Assembly: GCA_900239685.1 (NCBI GenBank)
Contig: OENT01000806.1
Span: forward strand, 1 to 64,000
DNA from: Rotaria macrura
Lineage: Eukaryota > Rotifera > Eurotatoria > Philodinida > Philodinidae
Reading direction: 5' to 3'
DNA length: 64,000 nucleotides
The notes under the pieces are model-generated. The model was not told the DNA's origin, searched no databases, and worked only from the letters and a program-made list of their open reading frames with translations. The number at the start of each line of letters is the position of its first letter. The first letter of the stretch is position 1. A program made the translations under genes and the position numbers. Below are positions 13,516 to 25,416 of this stretch, one piece after another.

Positions 13516-14833
13516 CTGTGTAATAAGTCTTCGTACATTTTTGCTATAGATATTTCTAGCACTAGAGTAATCGATTCTGTTTCTTCTGCATGTCAAACGA
13601 TGTAACCTTCCAAACGATTTAATTTCATGTATAATTTCATATATTTACGTTTTCATTTGTAGATATGACACGTTCTGATAGTGAACCTTTGCAAAAGAGC
13701 ATTGTACAACACTACATCAGCCAAGCAAAAAGAAAGAAAAGCATAATAGTTAATCACTTTTTACAAGAGAAAGTTTCTCGACAAACTATTTATATCATAA
13801 TTAAGAAGTATGAAGAGTGAGGTAATACCGGTGACAAAGTCAGAACTATTCGTCCAAGGAAATTATCAAGTGGACAATTGACACGATTAAAAAGGTTGGT
13901 GAATCACATGACTGGAATACCTTTACGTAAAACAACTCTGAAATTTAAAGCTTGTTTAAAAACAATTAATAATCATTTGAAAACTATGGGAATCAGCTAT
14001 TACTAGAAGAAAATGTGCCCCCAAAAAATATACTGAAAAACAACTTTAAGAAGCTCCAACTCGTGCACGTTGTTTATACCTTCTGTTGCTCGATGGTGAT
14101 TTTGAACTAGTGACGAACGACGAAAAGTATTTCTTATTGCATAGTGAATCTGTCAAAACTAATCGTGGCTTTTACACGTCAGATAAAAGTGCTACATCAC
14201 CAGAAATAAAATTTAGAAGAAGTCAAAAATATGAACAAAACATACTTGTTTGGGTTGCTTTATCGGAAACCGAGCCTTCAGAGCCGTTTTTAGAAAAACA
14301 ACAGCAAGCGGTCAATGAAAAAAAACGTATTTAAATTAATGTATTAAAGCATGTTTGATCCCTTTCCATGAAACACATCGTAATAAAGAAAAAGTATTAT
14401 TCTGACCTGATTTAGCTTCAAGTCAGTATAGCGCAAAGGTGACACAGTATTTTGATGAAAATATCGGGTGCAGTATGTGGGACGGCAATCGAATCCTTCT
14501 AACTATCCACAATCTCTTCCAATCAAGACATTGTGGTCGATACTGGCTGATAAGGTGTATGAAGGTGGCGGAGAAGCTAAAACAATATATCAACTCAAGA
14601 AAAGAATTGCAAAAAATTAAAAGAAATCAATATCAAAGTTGTTTAAGTTATGTTTTCTAGTGTAAGAAAACAACTTCGAAAAATTGCCGATTAAAAACCT
14701 TATGCTTCATGTTCTAGTTAGCTTTTTGTTTGGTCCAGTTGTCACTTTTATTTCATGTAAAGAACAAAAAATAAAAGCTATAAAGGCCGAGATAGAAGAA
14801 AAACAGACTTTTGTACGAATACTTATGACACAG
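13516..14833 (+). mobile_element. Tc1/mariner-like DNA transposon, inactive, with terminal inverted repeats
   Basis: The left end CTGTGTAATAAGTCTTCG matches the reverse complement of the right end, CTGTGTCATAAGTATTCG, and both continue into TACA. The element is 1.3 kb, usual for Tc1-like transposons, and encloses the transposase remnant at 13665-14693. The right end directly abuts another element (14834-15168), so a TA target duplication cannot be read there. The left-end boundary is uncertain by a few bases. Confidence 0.75.
13665..14693 (+). pseudogene. Tc1/mariner-like transposase, degraded
   Basis: A DDE transposase for cut-and-paste movement, now broken. From ATG 13665 the N-terminal helix-turn-helix region is readable (KVSRQTIYIIIKKYEE) and then meets a stop. 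Further stops and frame changes follow. The core is open at 14086-14334 and contains VTNDEKYFLL, corresponding to the first catalytic Asp region, and GFYTSDK. The second Asp region reads PDLASSQYSAKVTQY around 14405-14450. Near 14540 the last catalytic motif appears as PIKTLW, with Lys where the family has Glu, followed by KVYEGGGEAKTIYQLK. At least three stops plus the lost Glu make activity impossible. Terminal repeats flank it. Confidence 0.85.
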
Positions 14834-15168
14834 CCCAGGTCGACGATTACGGACTTCGTATACGGCTGTAAACGACCGTATACGCTCCCCACACGACCGT
14901 AAACGGTCGTATTTTAGCGTTTTACATGGTCCAGTATTACGGTCGTATATCGCCGTATCGTATACGGGCAAATACGATCGTATACGGTGGAAAACGGAAA
15001 CCGTTTACGGATTTTGTATACGAGGATCGTAAACGATCGTTTTACTCTCCTTATATCGTCGTATCCCTCCGTATACGACACGGAGATATACGATCGTAAT
15101 ACTGGACCATGTATTTTGCCGTATTCCTCCGTATACGGTCGTTTACGGCCGTGCTTGTTCGACCTGAG
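14834..15168 (-). mobile_element. quasi-palindromic CGTATACG element, copy B
   Basis: An inverted, longer copy of the element at 10442-10725. It starts CCCAGGTCGACGATTACGG and ends GTGCTTGTTCGACCTGAG. It carries extra CGTATACG-type segments, for instance after 14870 and near 15140, which explains its greater length. It contains the same internal ATGGTCCAGTATTACG inverted pair. It sits exactly against the right terminal repeat of the Tc1-like element, consistent with insertion at that end. The overlapping ORF at 14987-15385 is not a gene. Confidence 0.75.
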
Positions 15169-15891
15169 AGGGGTTACTCACTCGTCATGTTCTCAAGAAA
15201 AAAAGCAGAATAGCGAGCTTTTATCTTACATCAGACGGTCATCTGTTCAATGTGCTTCTTTATTGACCGAACAGGAATTTAGTACACCGAATTTGTTTGA
15301 CTTGTATGGCAAAAATAATTTTTTTTTCTTTCTGCCATACATTAACGAACAGCTGCAAGAATTCTTCACTGTGCGACGAAATTAAATGCATTACATAGTC
15401 AGTAGGTATTTATTCACATTTTCCAATGTTTTTTTGTAACTAAGATATCATAACTATGCACTTACGAATAAATAATGTGATGACATAGCGCACGATACGA
15501 GATTCTGCTCGTGACATATTTTCATGCTGTCGATCAAGAAAAAATAAATAATGATGCATAATACGGCACATTTTATTTTAGTGTGTATAGATATTTGAGG
15601 TCAGCGTATGCTTCTTACTTGACCATTCGTGATGGCCAGGATTGTTTTGATTCTGTTGGTTTGGGAATCGTAGCGATCTCAGATTCATTGTGAAAGTAGA
15701 GATGCCGCAAAATCTTAATTAATGTAGATTTCACGATCACGTGTTCGACTACGTGATAAGAGATCAAAATAAAGATAAGAACGTGTATATATATCAAGCG
15801 CAGAGAAGCGAAACACGTCTACCCTGTAAAGTGATACAGAGCATATTTAATTACTTTTCTTTCGAGCTTATTCTCATTTGTCTCGTATTCG
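15169..15891. other. intergenic, putative upstream region of the acetate transporter
   Basis: AT-rich sequence with no gene signal. It contains the promoter side of the gene starting at 15892, but I could not define a core promoter. Confidence 0.35.
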
Positions 15892-16635
15892 ATGATGTAC
15901 AAAGCAAGGCTATCAGTGAATCTGGATACTCACAATCGAACGCTGTTTGAAAATTTCCTCAAATATCAAGAATCAGTAAAAAGTTCTCCACAATTGAATG
16001 CTAACGCAAATGGCCCATCGTTTCAAGGTCTCAATGCAACACCACTTGGTTTATGTTCCTTTGCTTTAACAACCTTTACTGTCTCAATGTATCTAGCTGG
16101 CGTTTCTGTACCGGTCAACGCATCAATGGGTGTCATCATGGGTGCTGCTCTATTTTATGGCGGAGCTACTCAAATTTTAGCTGGTTATCTTGAATACCGT
16201 GCGGGAAACAACTTTACTGGTTTAACATTTTGTTCATACGGGGCATTTTGGCTCAGTTTGGCGTCACTTTATGTATCGGCATTTAGTTTTCTTGCTGGTT
16301 ATAAGGATGAATCTGTATTGAATAATGCTTTTGGTGTTTTCTTTCTTTCATGGACAATTTTTACAGCATTGATGCTCATATCTTGCTTACGTAGTAATCT
16401 AATTACAGTTTCTCTCTTCTTTTTTCTTCTTATCGCTTTTATTCTACTCACAGCAAGTAAATTTTTACAAGGTCATCAAAATCTTCAACGTGCAGCTGGA
16501 GCATTCGGTATTCTTACAGCATTACTGGCTTGGTATTCGGCATTTGCACATTTACTTAACAAGAGCGATTGGTTTTTTATATGGCCTCTTTTTGAACTAA
16601 AACATAAAAAAGTCGTAAAAACAAATGAACCGTAG
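15892..16635 (+). CDS. acetate/succinate transporter, SatP (GPR1/FUN34/YaaH) family
   Basis: A predicted six-TM transporter of acetate or related monocarboxylates. The 247-aa length fits the family (about 190-280). The family signature N-P-A-P-L-G-L appears as NATPLGL at residues 48-54, followed by CSFALTTFTVSMYLAGV. Later motifs GAALFYGGATQILAGYLEY and FCSYGAFWLSLA match the conserved TM2-TM3 region. A hydrophilic N-terminal ~45 residues and a basic C-terminal tail (HKKVVKTNEP) are cytosolic in homologues. Two adjacent ATG codons (15892, 15895) start the frame. The gene is intronless. AATAAA at 16700-16705 is a likely polyadenylation signal. The family is mostly bacterial, archaeal, fungal and protist, so horizontal origin is possible but not shown by the sequence alone. 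Confidence 0.9.
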   Translation: MMYKARLSVNLDTHNRTLFENFLKYQESVKSSPQLNANANGPSFQGLNATPLGLCSFALTTFTVSMYLAGVSVPVNASMGVIMGAALFYGGATQILAGYLEYRAGNNFTGLTFCSYGAFWLSLASLYVSAFSFLAGYKDESVLNNAFGVFFLSWTIFTALMLISCLRSNLITVSLFFFLLIAFILLTASKFLQGHQNLQRAAGAFGILTALLAWYSAFAHLLNKSDWFFIWPLFELKHKKVVKTNEP

Positions 16636-19600
16636 GAAGCAGCGTAAAAAACAACTAATAATAAGTACTAACATATATTATCAGAAACCATTCTATACCA
16701 ATAAAATCTGTTCTACTTGTAACTTCATTTTTCAAAATAAATTTCATCATATAAATATCAACATGTATTCTCATCGTATGAATAGGGAATGAATATAAAT
16801 CACTGTTGATTGACATTAGTATTTGTCTTTGTGAGAAAGCTGCAGACCTTTGAAGAATTTTCTATGAACTATGATGAAAACAAACAAATCCATTTTCAAG
16901 TTTTGTCCTTGACTCAACCAATAAAGTCGAACAATCTGTTAATGATGTTTTAATTTTCTCATTCATTTGATTGATGAAAACAGAGACACACGAAGTATCT
17001 CGTCTCCAGATACTTTTCACTTAAATAACTCATATGATTGATTCTTGAATAAATTTTTCAAAACGTTTTCACTAACGTTTTGTTGAGATTTTATGTCTAT
17101 CTGAAACTCATATACAACAAGTCATCGTTGACATAGACAGAGAAGCAAAATCATTTAGTTTCTACGGTTTAATTATATGAAAATTTATGCTTCATAACTC
17201 TGTCTGTATTTTAATACAGTTGAGTTTGGTTCAGAAACAAGCCATCGTAAAGACACATATAAACTTAATTTGACGATATGCCAAATGAAAGATGATCTAT
17301 TTTTGTTGATGTTCGAAAACTTAGTGATGAATAATTTATATCAGTCTTAATGGTTTTAATCCTCTTTCACCAAGAATCAAAAGAAGAAGACATAAGAAAA
17401 ATTAGTTCTGACTTACAAAGAGCTACACGAACACTGATATCGAGTTATTTAAAAAAGCATCAAGTTCATTATTTTCGTATGTTTACATATGAAAAATACT
17501 AATTACATTTTATCTTAAGTCAAAAACAAAATATGCTATGAATGAATCTAAATATTTATACAGCTTGTTTGATTGTCACACCGAGAATGGGATTAATGTG
17601 AAACTAATGCTTTTTTTATGCCATGCTAAGTATCGACAACAAATCAGCACATAAAACACATACGTAAATTAAATCACATGAAGAAATAACCCGCAGGTAA
17701 CATCGGAAATGTATTTCATGCAGCTAATTTACGAAGCGATATTCGCTAGTCTCATGCTATACACCCTCACCGAATATTATGCTGCTCTGATGTTGTCAGT
17801 CAATCCACAATGAGCGTCATTTATCATATAGTGATGAGAAAATAAATGAAGCATGAATCGTGGTAAAAAAAACACAACGACTAAGCAAAATAGCAAATCA
17901 CTCCCTTTTCGACCTTTTTCAATCTTAATTAAGTTAGAATATTATGCGCAGCTGAATAATACATTCACTTGAAAATGAACTGTCCAAACATATAGCTCTT
18001 CCTTAGTTCGGCAATCCATGATCCATATAACAATAGAACTATTTAGTATAAATCGATACATGTTTTTGAAGACATAGAACGATAATGTTAACTTTTCTAA
18101 AGTTTGTTTTCTCATTGATTTCGAAGCACAACTAACCTAATATGTCATTCAAACTCTATGGGTAAAAGAACTTTCTCTGGATTTCATATGAATTCTTCTT
18201 GGGAGCATCGCATAAATTTCTGGTCACTGCTGTTAAATATATGAATTAATCCCAGAAAAAAACACGAATTACTATTTGAGCGTAATTAATGATGAAATTT
18301 CTCAAACTAAATAAATGATTTGTTCATTTGCGTTTCATTCAATGTTTTCAACAAACAAGAAAAAACATTCTTTTTCATGCTGTGGTCGGTTGTGAAATTT
18401 CTATCCTATGTGGGGTGTGATTGTCGGTGGTTGTAGGTGTGGCAGCTTGTGTTTCAATGCAAATATAGAACTTCTCGTTTACTACCTATTGCATCTTGTC
18501 TTTAGGTGAGAAAATAAACTTTCGAAATTATTCAATGAACAACATAACTAAAAGACTATTCTAATTGGAACATGAAATATGCATGACTAACATTTGATAC
18601 ATAAAATTAATAAAAGCATAGGATTTGATTTACTTGTTTGCATCTCTTCTTCTGTGTTCTTCGTAAGAAATTCTTCTAAAGTCAAAATAAATTTTACTAA
18701 ATTCTAATGCATAACTTTATCGGTTGTCTCTAGATTGAGTACAAAATTCACATAAGGGAAATTGTCATCTGTTATTTCTATATTCTTCCCAACTATATAA
18801 AAAAGAAGTTATTTATTATACATGACATCGTTTTAAATTTAAATCTGTGTGAAGAATATTTTAATGATTAGCATCATCCTCGAAATCAATTGTTTCATGA
18901 ACATTAGTTCATATAAATAAATCCGAACCTTCATGAAGATATGGTGCAAGACTATCATCACCTTTTTTTTCATACGTAAGACGATGGATTTGGAGTAACA
19001 TCATATTTTTTGATCTATGATAATGTTTTATTTTTCTTTTCGGCTGATGAACAATCTGCTGATAATTCAGGAAGATCTTCAATATTCGTTCCTTCAGTTC
19101 CACAAAACGTTTTTGCCTTAATTCTTCGTTTTGGCCACGATCAAGTGCATTTTTCTGCCTTGCTTTCAATCTCAATAGCATTGGGGAATGTTGAGATTGA
19201 TGTCGAAGAATCTCCTATGACAGGTACTATCGATATATTCATTGAATTTGATCGTAAAAAGAAATTATTCTTTGATATGTGTATTTGTATGAAATAGTTG
19301 CGTATTATATCAAAAATACGTTCATTATGAATAAGTAAAAGTGATTCTTCAAATCTTTTTAGTTCATCGGGTTGGCACGACTGCTTAAACTTGCCATTTT
19401 ATTTGAGAGTTGGTTTTTTATTTAAAGTTTAGGTTTGGTAATGCAAAATTAACACTTTCTGAGGTTGATGCCCACTAAAATTTTATTGGTATTGTTTTTG
19501 ATTGACAAGAAAAAATTATCCAAAGACTCGAAAAGTCAATATCTTTGTTAACAGACGCTATGAATGATCAAAAACAACTAATTATTAGAAAATGTCTATG

Positions 19601-20450
19601 AACTATATTAAAAAACTAATCTATCGTTTTCTTTTTTTTTGCATTAAAATATTTTGTCAAAGGTCATGCAATACCACAAACTTGTTTTTTTTTTCTTGCT
19701 TGTAAAAAAATAAAACCTCTTTATTAATAAAATTTTCATTAATTATTTCAATTTGATCTAAATTGAGTAATAAAGAAACGCTGTTAATTTTCGATTGCTT
19801 GCGATCATCTACAACTGTTACAATACCAAGATGAGATTGCAATAGATCTGAAATATGATCTAAGAAACATAATGAAATTCTCAATGAGAGGACGTTGTTG
19901 ACTCATCGAGTGGATACCTGTAATGTTCGAGAATGCAAGATTCCTCTCTTGTGACAACAAACTCGTCGCGTACGCAAACACACGGACGCAATGAATCCGT
20001 TCCGATTGATGTTTTGCAAAATCTGTGGCTACACATACATACAAACAGGCACATCGACCTTTTCAATCTCAATAAAAGCATTATCAACATTTGTATTTAA
20101 CATAATTTGTACAGTACTTTGCAATAATTAAATGTAAACGATTTCTAATTAAAACATAGATATTTAAGCAAGGTAGAAAGATTTGAAATCAGATTTTTCT
20201 GATAAAAATCAATTGATTTTAAATTGTAAAAAAAATTTGCAATCTGGTTTCAACCTAGATTGATATTTTGAACAACATAAATTAAAAATTTGATCATTTT
20301 AAGCGGCGGTTCATTAATGTTTTTGATATGAAATTTCTCAAAAATCAGTTTTTTCCTCCTTGCAAAATCATTTATGATGAAAATCTTGACAGCTGATCTC
20401 TTATGCCCATGAGAACCAACCCAACAGATAAAACTGATGAATCTCTGCAA
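16636..20450. other. intergenic, ~3.8 kb, no firm gene
   Basis: AT-rich. One weak candidate exon lies on the minus strand at 18909-19197. A GTG-rich patch at about 18413-18460 resembles sequences near 28950 and 29340. Nothing else is supported. Confidence 0.4.
18909..19197 (-). CDS. possible exon of an unknown basic, helical protein
   Basis: The minus frame is open from an acceptor-like GTCATAG near 19198 to a stop at 18909. It gives a Lys/Arg/Gln-rich, helix-prone sequence (KARQKNALDRGQNEELRQK, then FVELKERILKIFL). No family was recognised, and no partner exons could be joined with confidence. An overlapping plus-strand ORF of similar length (19010-19297) exists, which weakens the case. It may be a pseudogene remnant. 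Confidence 0.2.
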
Positions 20451-20917
20451 GAATCCGGGTTGATGATCAATATTTGGATCCCTAGTATTGTGATCCGATC
20501 ATATCTTACTGTCGGATCCGATGCAACCTGCTGAAGGGTTTTGACCGACTTCTATTGTTAGCTGCAGATACTAAATAGTGTCCGAATAATAAGGCAGATC
20601 GAAGAATCCAATGACCCGGATGCCGGTTCGGATTTCATCCAGTTTTTTCGGAATCCAACGAGAACTGATAGAAATCTGTGAAAAACTATTCGTATCCATT
20701 CGGATTTTATATTGGATTCCGGGTCACTGGATTTCCAGTTACTTCCGATCGAATTCTGTCGGTCTAAAGGTGATTCAATTGCTTACCTTCGTCCTGAGAA
20801 AATATGAATTTTCCGTCCGATCCCTTAGTAGTTCCTTAACACCGAATCTTGTTGAATTTTTTCGACTCGTCGGATCTTACAAGATCCGATAGGATTCAGT
20901 ATTGAATTCATTCACCT
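20451..20917. mobile_element. MITE-like element C', interrupted by a second element
   Basis: Its two halves align with the element at 31407-31728: both have TGTCGGATCC-type words, then AGGGTTYTGAC, then a CTAARTRG...CGAAATAATA-like segment, and a right end with TTTTTTCGACTCGTCGGATC. The alignment is broken by the nested copy at 20593-20798. Ends are approximate and degraded. Not coding. Confidence 0.55.
20593..20798 (+). mobile_element. MITE-like element D', nested in C'
   Basis: It begins GGCAGATCGAAGAATCC and ends CCTTCGTCCTGAG, degraded versions of the CCCAGGWCGAAGA ends of the element at 33994-34209. The two align in opposite orientation along their whole length, sharing for example GAACTGATAGAAATCTGTG and GGTCACTGGATTTCC. 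The overlapping 93-aa ORF is not a gene. Confidence 0.7.
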
Positions 20918-23755
20918 ATGTAGTAAGAAAACGTTACCTGTTTGTGTGCTGCAATAGAATATCAAATCTTTTCATACCAAAACACATATTTGTCTCGATT
21001 GCACATCGATTTTGTGGCACACATTCAGATATATGGTAAGAAAAGATTCTAATAAATTATAAAATTGATTCTGTTACACAAAAACGTTCTTCTGTAAACT
21101 TTTTGACGCTTTCTTATAAAATGGCTTTTATAGCGATAAGAACGAATTATTCGTAATCAAATTAAAATATCTATCCTTAGAACGTGTCTCAGTCGTTGAA
21201 AGAAGTGTTCCCTGTGAGTGTGTTCAATCCGATAAAAAAATCTATACCTGAGTAGGAACAAGGCGTTCGAACACATTCTACCGCTTGAGAAATGTGTTTT
21301 TAGTAGACAAAATGCGTTTGATTCTTTTGAAAACACTTCTTTACACGTTCATTGTTGTGAGTGATACTTTACCATGAGCAGTAACAATGATGATTTGAAA
21401 TTAAAAATTTCTATGATATATTTTGGAATTTTCGATAGAGAATATTTTATCAGTACTGCAGACATTTCTCATTATGGTGTATTTAATAGTAAGCGTAGAC
21501 AAGTTACGATAATTATTCTTGTTGGGTAAGATTCATCTTCAAGAAAACTGACAAATGTGTATTTTTCATTACATTGAAGCATTCATATTCAAGTGGTTCA
21601 TCTTTATACACAACGTAAAATAGTTATGATGTTGGCAATGATAACGTCAATACTACCAGGGTGGCAATTGGTAAGAAATCTGCAAAGCGACTGATTACAT
21701 GTCGCTCTTAACCCAGTGAAATTCCAGCAACTGTTCGAAGAATCGACTGCTTGAAAATTGATCGAGCTATCCAACATATGGTAAGGAAATTGGCAGAGCC
21801 AGTTCCAACTATGAAATCGATCACTAAATGGTCGAATAGAACTATTCAGTCAATATGAATCCTAAATTAAAGGAAAATTTTAATTGCCAAAAATTTTGGA
21901 AGACTTCCTATACGTTTCTATAAAATATATAGAGATAGCACATGATTTCATCAACTAGACACTTAATGGTAAAACTAATAAATCATTGTGTTATAAAACA
22001 AGAAAGCAAAAATAAGGTAGTTAATAGGAAATTTCAACTTTTCCTAGAATTTCTGGTATTCACATTCCCGATTGATTTTCTGAACCGATCCGCTTCTAGC
22101 ACTGGATTGGTTGAATTTCGAGCATCATGATTTTATTTGTCAGTGACGTTTGAATAAAATCGACAATGACACTAGAACCATTTTAATAATTATGTAAATT
22201 CCAAATTTGAACTTCTAAGAGAATGTGCAAATCGGTTTTTCTCGTCGAAAAGATCAAAAATAGGTTTAAGTAATTTGGCATCGATTCCATCAAAGCGTTT
22301 TTCAACTTCTAAGAAACCATATTTATATAGAATTTATAGCAAATCTGGAATTAATATTGGTAAAAACTACGTGCATACTTAAGTCTGACTTCGAAGCATT
22401 ATTGTGCTTCGGTTTTTTTCTTTATTTTGCATGAAAAACAGACTCGTCAACAAGAGCAGCATAACAAAAGGCTGAAGCAGATTGGTTGACGATTTTTTTC
22501 TTAACTTGAACGTGTATATTTTTATGCCTTCATTCATTGAAGATCTTGGATAATAAGATGATATGACAGCATGGGTTGGAAATAATGCTTTTTCAACCAA
22601 ACTTTATAGTATAAGCGATGGACATTTTTCATTTTTGTTTCATCGGCTATAATGATGGCGAAATTTCCGATATTCTATTTTCAGTTAAAAGTCCCGGTTA
22701 GTGAGAAATTATCTTCATTTCTCATAGAAGCACACCAGTCCTGCATAAATTTGATGTATCTTTTAATTTTTCATCAGATCAATACTCACCGTACGATGCT
22801 TTCAAAGCATTATTTGGCATTCAATCAATCTAATTCTCAAACTCATACTATCGGTTAATTTTTGGATGAAGAGGTTTGCATATTGATGGTTGCAAAAAGG
22901 AATAGATTTTCCTCTTGAATCAAAACAGCCGATAATTAGATAAGGCGACATTGTTAAAAATCATAACTGTAATATTTTTGTTAGATTTTTTAGATATCGA
23001 TACATGAAAATAATTGGATGATGATGAAGAATACTTTTTTCTGACTTCTGTTGAGTATAATTTTTACTTTTCAAATCAAAATATGACACAATGTGAACTG
23101 GCAATCTGTTATTTGACTTTATTATTGTTTTCGAAATTATTTAAAAAAATTAATTCAATGTAATTGATACAAGAGTAATCGGTTGAAGTTTTGACACGTT
23201 TGCAATACTCTCATTTATTCTACCCCATCATACTACAACAGCCACTGTTGCAAACTAATTTCGCAGCAACTAAATTATGTACTCAACTACTCTATTTTTT
23301 CATAACACAATTGCTGATTATTCTAGTCTATATGTAAATGATTCATTTTATGCATCGAATACGAAAATACGTCTACGAGGACATTTCATGGTAGTCAATC
23401 GCTTTCGTTTTAATAGAAATTTTTTTCGCCGATCCCTTTTAAAATTATATATGATTGCCAAAAAAAAAGAGAAATACTAATATCAATATCATGAATAAGC
23501 AACTTTGTCGTTTTCTTTACTCATTGTCTTGATCGATTAATTGTAAAATATATTAACGTTGACTTTTTGACACCTAATCCTTCTCCATATATTTTTCTTT
23601 TTACTACCATTTGGATCCAATCGTTATAAATCATGAGGATTTAAAAAGTAGCAGGTGCACAGAATCACACACGGGCAGAGAAAAACGACCAAGAAAAAAA
23701 GAAATTTTAACATAGCTATTGTGCGTACACGAATGAAAAGAGAACAATAATAGAA
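20918..23755. other. intergenic, ~2.8 kb, no gene seen
   Basis: AT-rich upstream flank of the first synaptotagmin-like gene. Short ORFs at 21942-22130, 22379-22600 and 22652-22858 show no motif or splice support. Confidence 0.4.
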
Positions 23756-25416
23756 ATGCTCTGGTCTACCATATTCGAACAGCCGTATAGATTTGTCTTT
23801 CTACTTGGTCTTACGTTCTTAACAATTTTATTATGTACAGTGGCTAGCATCTATATTTATTTCAATCGAAAACGTAAAAAACAATCAAATGCAGCTATGG
23901 CTAAAAAACGTTTACTCTATTCATCGCCAGCATCCATAACACCACAAATACCGACAAAAGCAACAAATCGTTTTGTTTTCCCATTGCCGAAAATAGAAAA
24001 TACGGAAACATCAGCGAAAGTTGTTTGCGAAACATTTCCACAATATTCTCTTAATGAAATTCCTTCAAATTATAAAACATTCGATTTGGCTAAGCGATAT
24101 CAAAGACATTTATCATCTGATTCATCGTATACAAGTTCAAATTATCGTCGTTCACGTCCTCCGCCATCATTTTCATTCGATACAGTGAAGTCAAAAATTC
24201 AACAAGTTCATCGTCGTTCAACACCATCACCAATTCAATGTCGTTCACTTGTAACGATTAGTTCTGAACAAACTTCAAAAGAATTCATATCAGATTCTGA
24301 TGAGCAAGACGATGAATCATTGACAATACCAGCAACACCTTCATTTGAGTATACACTTTTAGAATTATTTCGTATTGATATAATTTATAAATTACACTAT
24401 TCAATTGATGGTGAACAACTTCTATTTCAATTAGTGCGCTTAGCTTCGATACAACCATTAATCGAACGTTGTTTTCCATCTCTGATTTGCAAGATTCGTT
24501 TATATTCAAATAATGATAAGCGTAAAGCTAAAAAGTATTTTTCCAAGAAAGATCCAACTAATGAAGTATTTAAATTTGATCTGGATCAATATACATTGGA
24601 GCAAAGTTATTTAAAAATACACGTACTTGGGCAACATAAAAATGACAAACGTCTCGAACTAGGTCATACTATTCTTATACTCAATCAATATGATAACTTA
24701 ATGATACGAGCTGGACATCATCATGATGGCGGACTAACAGCAAGTGAAGAACATACTAAATCTATTTCAATAAATGAAGATCGCATCGATATGATTACTC
24801 AACAACAGGTCAAATGAATTCATGCTCGTCATAGCTTTGTTCTTCGTTCTAATTTTTATTTTCATCTTACTTTCTTTAAGGTAACATCCGAAAATGAAGC
24901 TCGTGCATTAATTTCTTTGGTTTATGAAAATGAACGATGTTTAATTCATGTCGGCGTCATAAAAATAGTTGGTGTTAAATCTTTACTTAAACAGCCATGT
25001 GTTCCTTCCCATCATCGTGGTGAATAAATTCATTGATAAGATGATTTTATGTATCTGTTCGATTGAATCTCTTTGTAGATCTAATACAAATCAAAATCTG
25101 TACACATATCGATGGAAAAATTATAATGAAAAGAAAATCAAAAGCAATCCTAATGGAAAAAGATCTTTTTACGTTTAGTACATCATTTCTTTTGGATTAT
25201 CTTTCACTGCATAAAATATCTGTTCGCATCACAGTATGCTATCGGAAAACACTAATGAGTTCTCAAAATAAACCAATATCAATAATTGAATTTGGTTCAA
25301 CACAATTGAAACATCAACAAGTTTTTCAACATTGGACAGATACGTTGTCAGCACCTAATCGCCCACATGTTCAATGGCATACACTTGAACCCATCGGGAA
25401 ACTGAATGAGAAATAA
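23756..25416 (+). CDS. synaptotagmin-like tandem C2-domain membrane protein (paralogue 1)
   Basis: Three exons, 23756-24808, 24881-25019 and 25079-25416, join in phase to encode 509 aa. An N-terminal TM helix spans about residues 11-35 (FVFLLGLTFLTILLCTVAS), followed by a basic stop-transfer NRKRKKQ, the synaptotagmin layout. A low-complexity Ser-rich linker follows. C2A is about residues 200-330 (KLHYSIDGEQLLFQLVRLAS). C2B starts near VTSENEARALISLVYEN and closes with the hallmark HWTDTLSAPNRPHVQWHTL. The usual calcium-binding Asp residues after the second C2B strand are absent (KQPCVPSHHRDL), so calcium-independent membrane or SNARE trafficking is inferred. A second gene at 43650-45172 has introns at the same phases and positions. 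The exact synaptotagmin class is unclear. Confidence 0.85.
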
